From positions 31,625,005 through 31,689,004 of the forward strand of contig CM057224.1 of assembly GCA_029891385.1 (NCBI GenBank): a stretch of 64,000 nt of DNA, in the 5' to 3' direction. Positions 1 to 10,547 of the stretch are shown one piece after another (the first letter of the stretch is position 1; each line of letters opens with the position of its first letter). The notes beneath the pieces are model-generated. The model was not told where the DNA came from and searched no databases. It saw only the letters and a list, made by a program, of their open reading frames with translations. Source of the DNA: Erythroxylum novogranatense (taxonomy: Eukaryota; Streptophyta; Magnoliopsida; Malpighiales; Erythroxylaceae). A program made the translations under genes and the position numbers.

Positions 1-158
1 AAATGTCAGGAATGAATTTACATATATGTGCATGTGCAAAATGATTTATTCCTCTAAAATTAGAGGCAAAAAAAAAGCTCATTCAATGATATGCAATAAA
101 AATCCTAACCCGTCCCAATTTACCAATATGCCCATCACATCAGTAACGGGATGTTACA
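1..158. mobile_element. Terminal fragment of another LTR element inserted in T1 gag
   Basis: The chromovirus gag frame becomes recognisable only from about 159; the bases before it do not encode gag. This stretch ends in TGTTACA (152-158) preceded by a CCCGT...ACGGG inverted repeat. TGTTACA read on the minus strand is TGTAACA, a common chromovirus LTR start, so orientation is ambiguous. It is best read as the right-hand end of an LTR element lying mostly left of the window. Its other end and target duplication are not visible. Confidence 0.45.
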
Positions 159-922
159 ATTTAGCCATCAGAGAGAAAGTGATAGTGCAGAACTTTTGTG
201 ACTTTCAGCAATTGGTTGAGGCAGCACTGATGGTTGAGAACATAGAGAATATCAAGAGTGCTGTGAACAAGAAGAGAAAAGGAAGAGAGCAGTTCAAGAG
301 GGGAGGTAGTACTAGTACTCCTATGCCCGACAGGAGTGCTAGGAGCTTCCTTATACAGTCTGAAGAGAGGAGCAGCAGTGCTAGCCGATCTCGACCTATG
401 AAGACTTCTACTGTTTCTCACCAAGCCTCAACGGTAGGTGGCAGTAGAAGGGGAGATGGGGATAGGTCGTTTATTCCGAAGTGTGATCATTGCAGAAAAC
501 CCCATAGAGGAGAGTGCTACAGATTGATAGGAGCTTGTTTCAACTGTGGGGAGAGGGGCCACATTGCTAGAGAGTGCCCTCAGCCTCCACGACAAGAGAG
601 AAGCCAGATGCAAGCTTCCAAGAGGTCTGAGACTATAGGACACAAGACTTCTTCAAAAATGGGCAGTTCTGATGCAGCCAAAAAAGTGAGCATTCCAGGG
701 AGACCGAGGGGGCAGGCACCAGCTAGGGTGTTTGCGATGACTCGGGAGGATGCAGAGTCTGCTCCAGATGTTGTCACTGTTATGGTTAGACTCTTTTCTG
801 ATGATGTGCTTGCTTTGATTGATCCGGGTTCAACTCATTCTTTTGTTTCTTCGAGTAGAACTGTGTGTGTTAGCAATTTGAGTCCATTGGATACTCCGCT
901 GATGGTGAGTACTCCAATCGAC
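159..922 (+). pseudogene. T1 gag C-terminus and start of protease (split)
   Basis: This is the C-terminal part of the chromovirus Gag plus the start of the aspartic protease, in one open frame. The IREKV..QNF..F..LVEAALMVE segment matches the end of the capsid-type gag domain. It is followed by a basic serine-rich linker, a CX2CX3HX3C cluster at 482-517 and a standard CX2CX4HX4C RNA-binding zinc knuckle (CFNCGERGHIAREC) at 536-577. The protease active site DPGSTHSF begins at 821; DPG in place of DTG/DSG is normal for this clade. The upstream gag is missing, cut by the LTR fragment at 1-158. The frame breaks at 922, where copia A inserts, and resumes at 10548. Confidence 0.85.
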
Positions 923-2761
923 TGTTAGAGTAGTGCCCTAAAGGCAATCCCCTTTAGCGCATTTTGTTCATAGTCATGTACAGACTTTATGAATAAATAA
1001 AGCAAGGCATATTTCATTTATTTGATGTTCATTTTATTATGAATTGATAGTGATCTTTAATCAAATTAATGAAGTCCCTGATACATGACATAGCATGAAG
1101 GAAATTATGATGTGTTCATACTATTGAGATTCCTATCATGTGCAATTATGTCAGTATCTAAATTATCCCTAGTCATAGGATTAATGAGACCGACATCGTT
1201 AATCCGATAGACTAGACATGTCAAACTCCTTGATTGGATCAAGCAAAGGATCTCGAAAACCGTAAATATTGAGATATTTAGATTTGACATGTGGATGCTT
1301 ACTAGTGGTAGTAAGTACATTGATGACCTGCTATGAGATCATCACATGGATGTCCTATACAAATGTCGGTGATAATCTCATCATAGCAATGGTGCAAGTA
1401 TCCTTAGACTTGAGGTACTCAAGGATATCTTGGTCTTGATTCGTACTTTGACTCCATTCCTTGTTGCCTTTGTGAGGTCGCCATAGGGTGGTGATTGGGT
1501 GCACTTGAGGTATTCAAGGTAATTGAGTAGCCAATAGAGGATTCACCACTTCATTATAGCGAAGAGATACCCATGGCCTCTTATCGATCATTACTTTGAA
1601 GTCTCTGGCGTCGGAGATACATATATCATGAAGATGGTCTTCATGGACATATAAAGTAATGAGTCCTAGGGCGAGAACTGATTACACTTGGACTAGATTT
1701 GATCCGATCGCCTAGTAAGAGTTGACACATTGCCCATACTCAAACCAAGTGGGGTATAGCATGGTGAAAGGATGAATTGCACTGAATTGTCTATGGAAGG
1801 GTTCGTGATATGGTTTCATTAGTCAAACCAATTACTTTTCGGTTAATGGGGTCATGATGTGTTGCTAGATACCGCTCATGACTTGCTCAGATTAAGTGTT
1901 AATCTAAGTGGCCAACATAACCGGAACCTAATGGGTCACACGATAAGAGTGACTCGGAGAATCAGTAAAATAGTTTGGACGAGATCCGATATCTGGAGAG
2001 CAATAGGATTAAATGGATCCCGATGAGATTGGGATATGTCCCGATGAGATCGCGACATCGACATTCTTTGAAAAACTGCTTCCGCGATTTTTCGCCAATG
2101 GGCCCAAGAAGTTTGGTAGGACCGAATTCCAGCTTGACTGGACCACTTCAGCAATTATATATATTAATTAATTAAGTAAATAATTAATTAATTATATAAA
2201 TATATGTTGATTTTCGTGGAAGCCATAAATGGAGGAGAAGATGTAAGTTTGATAAGTCAAACTTCATCATTATTTAGCATTTTAAGGCATTATTATGCCT
2301 CCTACATGGATGAGCATCCACCAAGCCCTTTTATATGTATTTTAAGTGTTAAATAAATATAGAAGAAGGCATTGGAAGAAGCTTGTACGTAGGTTGTTGG
2401 AGAAGAGTCGAAAAGCTTAAGAGTTAAGCTTTGAAAATTGGTTTTTCATCTTCTTCCTATCATCCTCTCAAGTTACTTCTACTTCTCCAAGGTTCCACCA
2501 AGATCATCTCACTTGCTCTCCAAGGCTAAGGTAAGAGCTAGCACTCTTTTCTTTAGTCTAGCTATTCCCGGGTCAAAAGAGTTTGTCCCGGTTAGGTTTT
2601 CCGACCTCTGCGTGGATACCGTTAGAGACGGTCTCCTTTGGTCGTTATGCTTTGATTGTTTGTACATACACATGGATCCTAGCTTTCGGGAATGTCCCGG
2701 GACTCAAAATTTTAAATTCCGCACTTTGGGCATGTGATGCCTACCCCGGGATTTTCCTACA
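923..2761 (+). repeat. 5' LTR of copia A
   Basis: Begins TGTTAGAG and ends TTTTCCTACA, and is repeated at 8709-10547 with scattered substitutions and small indels. It is unusually long for a copia LTR. An AT-rich segment near 2155-2205 contains TATAAATA and is the likeliest promoter core. No long ORF in it is shared with the LTRs of E. Confidence 0.93.
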
Positions 2762-2762
2762 G

Positions 2763-2776
2763 TGGTATCAGAGCCA
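2763..2776 (+). promoter_or_regulatory. Primer binding site of copia A (initiator Met-tRNA)
   Basis: TGGTATCAGAGCCA starts two bases after the 5' LTR end. It matches the complement of the 3' end of plant initiator Met-tRNA, the usual minus-strand primer for copia elements. Confidence 0.9.
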
Positions 2777-3900
2777 CTTGTGTTGTATAAACAGTCGAAA
2801 TGATAACTAGGTCGGAGTTCCATTATGAATTGAGCTGCTGATGCATGTTATTTGTGTGAATTTCGAATCAGTATAGAGATGCATGTTTTCGAAATTTCTT
2901 GCTCAGAATTGTTCATAACATGTTATAGAATATGTTTGTGAAAGATGAGAATTTATCAATTTGATTTGATATGGTTTTGCTATTTAATTCCCTCAAGTTT
3001 CGGATGCTGTCTTGTTGAACGTTTCTGAAACAGGTATGCTTGTAAATTCGAGAATAAATTCTAGAAAAATTATTTTTCGGATTGGTTTTCACCGACATGT
3101 CCCTAAGATGTTTGTGAATGTCTCTGTGGATGTAAAAATGTTTTCAAGGTGATTTACCATTTATTTCCGAATTACTTGTGTGCTGATGGGAATGTCTGTG
3201 TTGGAGAACACAGATTCTGGTTAGGCTAGATTGCTGAGGTTCAATGAGTTTTTGTGGGAAATAAATCCTGGAAATATTCATGGAGCATGTTGGGAACATG
3301 TTTTAACCTCTGTAATTTTCTCAGTATTTATTGAAAGTGTTTCAATGGTCATTTTGAGCAAAATGTTTAGCTTAGCAGTTTTGAGAAACTTGCTGGGGCT
3401 GTTTTGTTTGGAATGATTGGTTGTGTTATTTTCTGTTCCAATGCCATGAATCATTTTTATAGTGATTAAAAATGTGTTATATTGATGTGTTATGCATGCC
3501 AAGTTGAGATTCTTGAATTTAGGTTTCCAATAATTTTTGGATATCGAATAGGTCACTTTAGCGTCTCGTTAGCTTATTCCGTTATCTTGGTTATTTTGGC
3601 CGTCGCAATTTTTTGTGACAAGTGCCGGAGTAATCTTGATAACGTGTAGCCTACCTAGAGATACTTAGCATGATTATTTGGTGTCCTTGAATTATGTGAA
3701 AATCTAGTGATTAATGGTGGATTAATCGGTTTCAAGGTTTTCATATATAGTTAGACTATATGGCATGCATGAGTTGATGAAAATGTTTCATTAGCACATT
3801 AATATAAAGGTTTATATACTTGTTATATTGGTTTTGTGAATTGGAAATGCCTGGATTGAGAATTAGCCGATTAGATAGCAATTCCAATGCATTAATGAAC

Positions 3901-4074
3901 AAGTCGACTTATATGTTCATAAGTCGACTTGTTTGGTGCATCAGATTAATAAGTCGACTTGCACAATGGTACAAGTCGACTTGTTCATGCATTAAGGTGC
4001 ACAAGTCGACTTACACATACATAAGTCGACTTATATAGAGCCATAAGTCGACTTATACATATACAAGTCGACTT
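3901..4074 (+). repeat. AAGTCGACTT palindrome array in copia A leader
   Basis: Eight exact copies of the 10-bp palindrome AAGTCGACTT, separated by short irregular AT-rich spacers. The same palindrome is arrayed at the equivalent position in E (27575-27835), where spacing and copy number differ. Confidence 0.95.
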
Positions 4075-4275
4075 ATATCATGCCTCGTGGGATGATGGGT
4101 GATTTTCAGATAAATTCAATGTGATTGATGCAATGCCCTAAATCGCACCATATAGTCATGGTGACTATGATCCTTGGATGAGATTAATTAGATGAGACCT
4201 AAAATCCTCACTTAAAATATGAAAACTAACGCCTTCCATTAATATGGTAAAACCGAGTTCTTATAGGTTGGGTTG

Positions 4276-4659
4276 TTGAGCTAACCTCAAGCTCACTCTA
4301 TACGAATATGTTCAAACCATGAAAATATGATTTTCGGATTAATGGGTCGGTTTTCCTAGAAGCGTTGATTTGTTGAGCTAACCTCAAGGTCAACGTGGAC
4401 AGAGGCGAAGTTGGGTAGTGTACATCAGATGTACGCGCATCAAGTGTTGATAACCCAATGTATGTGCATACATCAACTGTTGATAGCACTGATCGATAGT
4501 TGTGTCTAAGATGTAATTGGTATGTCTGATATCTCCCGAGACATAAGATGGCTTGTTGAGCTAACCTCAAGGTCATTCTTAATGTCGGTCATCGATGATG
4601 CAATTGGTATGACCGATACCTACCGATTGACCTAAGGTGACTTGTTGAGCTAACCTCAA
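4276..4659 (+). repeat. Four repeated short hairpins in copia A leader
   Basis: TTGAG-CTAAC-CTCAA occurs at 4276-4290, 4373-4387, 4556-4570 and 4645-4659, each a 5-bp stem with a 5-nt loop, usually preceded by TTG and followed by GGTCA. In E the corresponding stems are mostly TTGGG/CCCAA with a TAAA loop, so both arms change together. Confidence 0.85.
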
Positions 4660-4846
4660 GGTCATTCTTAGCAATGTCGGATATCGACCCACTAGGTCAT
4701 TGTGCCATTTTGTTTCATGGATTCATGATGAGGGTTATGGATTCTGTTGAAACTAGTGGGAGCCATATGTATGTCATTTAAGTCCTTATGAGCATACATT
4801 TAATCCTATTCTAACTTTCTTTCTCTCTACGCTTAGGTTGATCAAG

Positions 4847-5700
4847 ATGTCGACTAGTGTGAATCTTCGCCACTAATGGATGCAAACAAATTAACCGGAC
4901 CAAATTTTCTTGATTGGTCTGCGAATCGAGAATTGTTCTCGATCCGAGGATCTAGGATATATCCTTGATTTTTCGCCCGGATCCACTTCTGAAGGAGCTT
5001 CGATGATGATCAAGGCATATCGTAGCATCTAAAAGATAGTGACATAGCCACCTGCATTATGCTTGCATCGATGTCACCTGAGCTGCAGAAGCAGCACGAG
5101 TCTATGGATGCTCACACGATAGTGTTTCATCTTAGAGAGTTGTTTGATGAGCAAGCACGGTCCGAACGGTTCGAGACCTCAAGGTTGCTCTTTACAACGA
5201 AGATGACTCCTGGTTCATCTGCAGTGTAATATGCATTGAAGATGAATGGCTATATTGAGAGGTTGGCCGTCTTAGGTTTTGTGATGGATTCGAGTTAAGT
5301 ATAGACTTAATTTTGTTGGTTTGTCGATAGTTATTCACAGCCAGGTTGAACTATCAAATGAACCAAATATCCACCACAATTCCCGAGCTGATCAATCCGC
5401 CAAGACAATGAGAACAAGTTGCCAAGCAAGATAGCAAGCGTTGCTATTGGTGGATTCTTCTTCCTCCGCTTCCAAGAAGAGGAAACATAAGAAGAAAAAG
5501 GCTCGAAGTCGAAAGGAAGTGTAGCGAAAGGCAAGAAGAAGACCAAAGAGATCGCACTAAAAGGTACCGCTTCCATTGCGGTAAGATCGGTCATTGGAGG
5601 CGAATCGCAAAATCTATCTGAAGAATCAAGCGTAAGAAGGCATCACCGCCTCGACTTCTTCGTATGTTTGTCATCGAGGTTAATATCGCTTCGATCATAA
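4847..5700 (+). pseudogene. Copia A gag (UBN2-type), frameshifted
   Basis: Nucleocapsid precursor of element A. The ATG at 4847 opens a frame like that of E (MSxSVNLR, then LMDxNKLTGPNFLDW), but a base lost near codon 9 introduces an immediate stop. Downstream fragments include the LRELFDEQARSERFETS segment and an SxSKKRKHKKKK-type basic linker. A zinc-knuckle remnant FHCGKIGHWRR is near 5572, and the cysteine expected after it is altered. Most disruptions fall where E or the expected family sequence has CAG or CTG, so some may be sequence errors. Function in Gag assembly and RNA binding is inferred from the family. Confidence 0.75.
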
Positions 5701-7168
5701 CATATGGGTATTAGATACCGGTTGTGGCTCACACATATGTAATGATATCGCAGGCCTCGTGGACGAGAGGCGACTCATAAAGGGAGAAATGGACCTACGT
5801 GTTGGCAATGGAGCAAGAGTTGCTGCATTAGCCGTAGGGACATATGTTTTGACACTCCCCAGTGGGCTTGTACTTAACTTGGATGATTGTTATTTTGTAC
5901 CGTGTTAACAAAGAACATACCGTCTGCTTCTTGTTTAAATAGATTTGGTTTCCATTTGTCTTTTGGTAACAATGGTTGTTCTATTAGTTCAAATGGAATA
6001 CTTTATGGTACTGGTACATTATGCAATGGAATTTACATATTAGATATGTCACATCCGGTTATGAATGTCAATGACGCTAAAAGACATAAAAGAGATAATT
6101 TAAAATCAACTTACTTATGGCATTGTCGCTTGGCCATATAAATGAGAGACGATCGCTAAGCTCCACAAGAGTGGAAGTTTAGGTCATTCGATTATGAATC
6201 ATATGACACATGTGAATCTTGTTTATTAGGCAAGATGACTAAGTTACCTTTAAGGAAAGGGTGAACGAGTGGCTGGATTATTAGACCTAATACATTCGGA
6301 TGTATGTGGTCCGATGTCCATCCATGCCGTAAGTGGTTGCTTATTTCATTACCTTTATCGATGATTATTCTCGATATGGGTACCAGATCTCGATGAGATA
6401 CAAATCAAGCGCTTGAAAAGTTCAAACAATTCATAAATGAAGTAGAAAACAACTTGGTAAAAGTATCAAAACATTACGATCCGATCGTGGTGGTGAATAC
6501 TTAGACCAAGAGTTTTGATTATCTCGTAGATAATTGGATATTATCTCGGTGGACCCTCCTTACACACCACAAAGATAATGGTGTGGTAGAAAGGAGAAAT
6601 CGAACCTTGTTGGACATGGTACGATCTATGATGGGCTTTACGCTACCAAAATCCTTTGGGGATATGCACTTGAGACAAATTGCTTACTTGTTAAACAGAG
6701 TTCCATCAAAGACAGCTTGATGTTACTCCATATGAGATGTGGACTAACAAGAAACCTTATCTTTCTTATTTGAAAGTATGGGGTTGTCCTGCTTATGTGA
6801 AGCGGACACAGTCAGATAAGCTTGAAGCAAAATCTGACAAGTGTTTGTTCGTAGGATATCCTAAAGAAACAAGAGGATATCAATTCTACTTTGCTGAGGA
6901 ACAAAAGGTGTTTGTTTCGATGCATGCTGTCTTTTTAGAGAAAGAGTTTCTTTTAAAAGAGGACAGTGGGAGCAAAGTTAAACTTGAAGAAGTTCAAGAT
7001 GCTCGGACAGACGCAGATCAACTGCCTGAACCTGAAATTGTAACTCATACAGATGAGGAAACAGTTCAACCTTCTACTTCACACGAAATTCGTAGGTCAA
7101 GTAGGATACGCTCTGTTCCTGAGAGATATGGATTTCTCGTGAGTGAACAGAATGACGATTGCTCATAG
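5701..7168 (+). pseudogene. Copia A protease and integrase, frameshifted
   Basis: Starts with an aspartic protease remnant reading LDTGCGSHICNDI near 5708, where DTG is the catalytic motif. Next is the integrase zinc domain (LWHCRL.H near 6115, CESCLLGKM near 6215) and fragments of the catalytic core (HSDVCGP near 6297, SDRGGEY near 6480, ERRNRTLLDM near 6590). A 143-codon open segment at 6737-7168 covers the integrase C-terminal part (KVWGCPAYVKR) and a linker ending RRSSRIRSVPERYGF. The core is split over several frames, so no active enzyme is encoded as read. The element E copy (29480-30880) is its closest partner in the window. Confidence 0.8.
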
Positions 7169-8690
7169 AGGATGATGAGCCTACCACCTATGAAGAGGTT
7201 CTCAAGAGTTCATGCCAAAATGGCTTCGTGCCATGAAATCAAATGGATTCCATGTATGAAAACCAAGTATGGACTTTGGTGATGCACCAAGGATAAAACC
7301 TATAGGTGAAAATGGGTTTTCAAGAAGAAAACGGACATGGATGGTAATGTGATTACCTATAAAGCGAGGCTTGGACTAAAGGCTTTCGTCAAAGACAAGG
7401 AGTTGACTATGACGAGACCTTCATCAAAGAGCAATGCTTAAATCCATTAGATACTCCTAGCCATTGCCGCCATTATGATTATGAGATATGGCAATGGATG
7501 TGAAGACAACTTTCCGAATGGAAATCACCGAGGATGTGTACATGACATAACCTCGAGGGCTTCATTTCACGTGATGGCGAAAAGGTATGCAAGCTTCGTA
7601 AATCCATTTATGGATTGAAGCAAGCATCCAGAGTTGAATATCCGCTTTTGATGAGACAATCAAAGAGTTTGGTTTCTCACAAATCCGGATGAACACCGTG
7701 TACAAGAAAGTTAATGGAACCGCGATCGTATTCCTTGTATTATTGCTAGGAAACGATGTCTCAATGCCGCAATCAAGAAAATTTGGTTGTCCAAACAATT
7801 TGCCATGAAAGACCTTGGAGAAGCAACTTATATCCTTGGGATAAAGATCTATAGAGATAGATCAAGAGGTTGCTTGGTCTTTCACAATCAACGACATATA
7901 GACAAGGTGCTAAAGAGGTTTAGCATGGAGCAATCCAAGAGAGGGTTTCTTCCCATTGTTCATGGATAACACTCGAAGTCCATGTGTCCTCGGACACGGA
8001 TGAGAGGATGCGTATGAATATGATCCCGTATGAGTCTGCAGTAGGATCTATTATGCACGCAATGCTATGTACGAGACCCGATGTATCATATGCTCTAAGT
8101 GTTACGAGCGGATACCAATCGAATCTCGTGAGGGTCACTTTGGGTGGTCTGTCAAGAATATCTTAAAGTACTTATAAGAACTAAGGATGTTTTCGATATA
8201 TGGAGATGGAAATCTCCAAGGCGCGGGCATACAGATGTTAGTTTTCAACTGATAAGGACGACTCCAGTCCCAATCAAAGTTATGTTTTCACACTAAATGG
8301 CGGAGCGATCGGTTGGAAGAGTTCCAAACAGAGACGCATCACGATTCAACGATCGAGGCAGAGTACATTGCCGCATCAAACGCAAAGAAAGGAAGCGGTT
8401 TGGATCAAGAAGTTCATTTCGAACTTGGTGTGGTTCCTAAATGTGATGGACCCATACTGATTGTATTGTGACAACACCGGGCTATTCGCAATAAAGGAGC
8501 CAAGGTCTCATCAACGGTCCAAACACGTATCTACCGATACCATTTGATTCGGAGATCATTGCTCGAGGTGATGTCCCGATAGAGAGAATTCCGAGCAAAA
8601 TATTGTCGATCCGCTGACAAAGCCATTGTCACGTAAGAATTTTGATTCTCATGTACTCGCTTATGGTATTAGATACCAAGGCGATTGGCT
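7169..8690 (+). pseudogene. Copia A RT and RNase H, frameshifted, YVDD deleted
   Basis: Reverse transcriptase and RNase H remnants: CKWVFKKKTDMDGNVITYKA near 7310, the FAMKDLGEATYILGIKIYRDRS thumb segment at 7800, and RNase H pieces (TEAEYIA near 8365, LYCDNTG near 8464, ADPLTKPL near 8610). Compared with E, about 18 bp are missing near 7738, in register, removing the catalytic YVDD box. Many further single-base indels break the frame. RT would copy the genomic RNA and RNase H would degrade it; neither can be functional here. Confidence 0.8.
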
Positions 8691-8697
8691 TTAGGTC

Positions 8698-8708
8698 AAG
8701 TGGGAGAT
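8698..8708 (+). promoter_or_regulatory. Polypurine tract of copia A
   Basis: AAGTGGGAGAT sits immediately before the 3' LTR and is the expected plus-strand primer of reverse transcription. The equivalent site precedes the 3' LTR of E. Confidence 0.8.
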
Positions 8709-10547
8709 TGTTAGAGTAGGCCTAAAGGCAATCCCTTTAGCGCATTTTGTTCATAGTCATGTATGCACTTTATGAATAAATAAAGCAAGGCATATTTCAT
8801 TTATTTGATGTTCATTTTATTATGAATTGATAGTGATCTTTAATCAAATTATTGAAGTCCCCGATACATGACATAGCATGAAGGAAATTATGATGTGTTC
8901 ATACTATCAGATTCCTATCATGTGCAATTATGTCAAGATTCAAATTATCCCTAGTCATAGGATTAATGAGACCGACATCGTTAATCCGGATAGACTAGCA
9001 TATGTCAAACTCCTCGATTGGATCAAGCAAGGATCTCGTAAAACCGTAAATATTGAGATATTTAGATTTGACATGTTGATGCTTACTAGTGGTAGTAAGT
9101 ACATTGATGACTGCTATGAGATCATCACATGGATGTCCTATACAAATGTCGGTGATAATCTCATCATAGCAATGGTGCAAGTATCCTTAGACTTGAGGTA
9201 CTTAAGGATATCTTGGTCACCGATTCTGCACTTTGACTCCATTCCTTGTTGCCTTTCGAGGTCGCCTCACGTGGTGGTGATTGGGCACAACTTGAGGTAT
9301 TCAAGGTAATTGAGTAGCCAATAGAGGATTCACCACTTCATTATAGCAGAAGAGATACCCATGGCCTCTTATCGATCATTACTTTGAAGTCTCTGGCGTG
9401 AAAGATACATATGTCATGAAGATGGTCTTCATGGACATATAAAGTAATGAGTCCTAGGACGAGAACCGATTACACTTGACTAGATTTGATCCGATCGCCT
9501 AGTAAGAGTTGACACATTGCCCATACTCAAACCAAGTGGGGTATAGCATGGTGAAAGGACTAATTGCACGCAGAATTGTCTATGGAAGGGTTCGTGATAT
9601 GGTTTCATTAGTCAAACCAATTACTTTCCGATTAATTGGGGTCATGATGTGTTGCTAGATACCGCTCATGACTTGCTCAGATTAAGTGTTAATCTAAGTG
9701 GCCAACATAACCGGAACCTAATGGGTCACACGATAAGAGTGACTCGAGAATCAGAAAATAGTTTCGCATGGAGATCCGATATCCGGAGAGCAATAGGATT
9801 AAATGGATCCCGATGAGATTGGGATATGTCCCGATGAGATCGCGACATCGACATTGCTGAAACCGCTTCCGCGATTTTTCACGGCGAGGCTCTTGTGAGG
9901 TTGGTAGGACCGAATTCAGCTTGATCGACCACTTCAGCAATTATATATATTAATTAATTAAGTAAATAATTAATTAATTATATAAATATATGTTGATTTT
10001 CGTGGAAGCCATAAATGGAGGACAAGATGTAAGTTTGAAAAGTCAAACTTCATCATTATTTAGCATTTTAAGGCATTATTATGCCTCCTACGTGGATGAG
10101 CATCCACCAAGCCCTTTTATATGTATTTTAAGTGTTAAATAAATATAGAAGAAGGCATTGGAAGAAGCTTGTACGTAGGTTGTTGGAGAAGAGTCGAAAA
10201 GCTTAAGAGTTAAGCTTTGAAAATTGGTTTTTCATCTTCTTCCTATCATCCTCTCAAGTTACTTCTACTTCTCCAAGGTTCCACCAAGATCATCTCACTT
10301 GCTCTCCAAGGCTAAGGTAAGAGCTAGCACTCTTTTCTTTAGTCTAGCTATTCCCGGGTCAAAAGAGTTTGTCCCGGTTAGGTTTTCCGACCTCTGCGTG
10401 GATACCGTTAGAGACGGTCTCCTTTGGTCGTTATGGTTTGATTGTTTGTACATACACATGGATCCTGGCTTTCGGGAATGTCCCGGGACTCAAAATTTTA
10501 AATTCCGCACTGTGGGCATGTGATGCCTACCCCGGGATTTTCCTACA
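8709..10547 (+). repeat. 3' LTR of copia A
   Basis: Second copy of the 923-2761 LTR, same total length, ending TTTTCCTACA at the TCGAC target duplication. Differences between the copies include many small indels at CAG/CTG sites. Confidence 0.93.

Larger units (their letters stand above)
2762..4846 (+). other. Long structured leader of copia A
   Basis: About 2.1 kb without a credible coding frame between the primer site and the gag ATG. The layout is repeated in E (26451-28606). It holds an AAGTCGACTT palindrome array (3901-4074), a hairpin at 4152-4168 and four copies of a short hairpin (4276-4659). The conserved order in both elements suggests RNA-level roles such as packaging, dimerisation or translation control; this is inference. 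Confidence 0.7.
923..10547 (+). mobile_element. Copia element A, complete with two LTRs
   Basis: A full-length Ty1/copia element inside the T1 protease gene. The 5-bp target duplication TCGAC lies at 918-922 and 10548-10552. Both LTRs run TG...CA and measure 1839 bp (923-2761 and 8709-10547). A primer site for initiator Met-tRNA follows the first LTR and a purine tract precedes the second. Domain order is gag, protease, integrase, RT, RNase H. The coding region is heavily frameshifted. It shares its family with E (24650-34325). The LTR start TGTTAGAGTAG and gag type suggest a Tork/TAR-like lineage, which is inference. Confidence 0.93.

Noticed and set aside
2438..2810. Open frames of 75-99 codons repeated at 10224-10569
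   Set aside because: They repeat only because both LTRs of A are copies; the frame is not kept in the LTRs of E.
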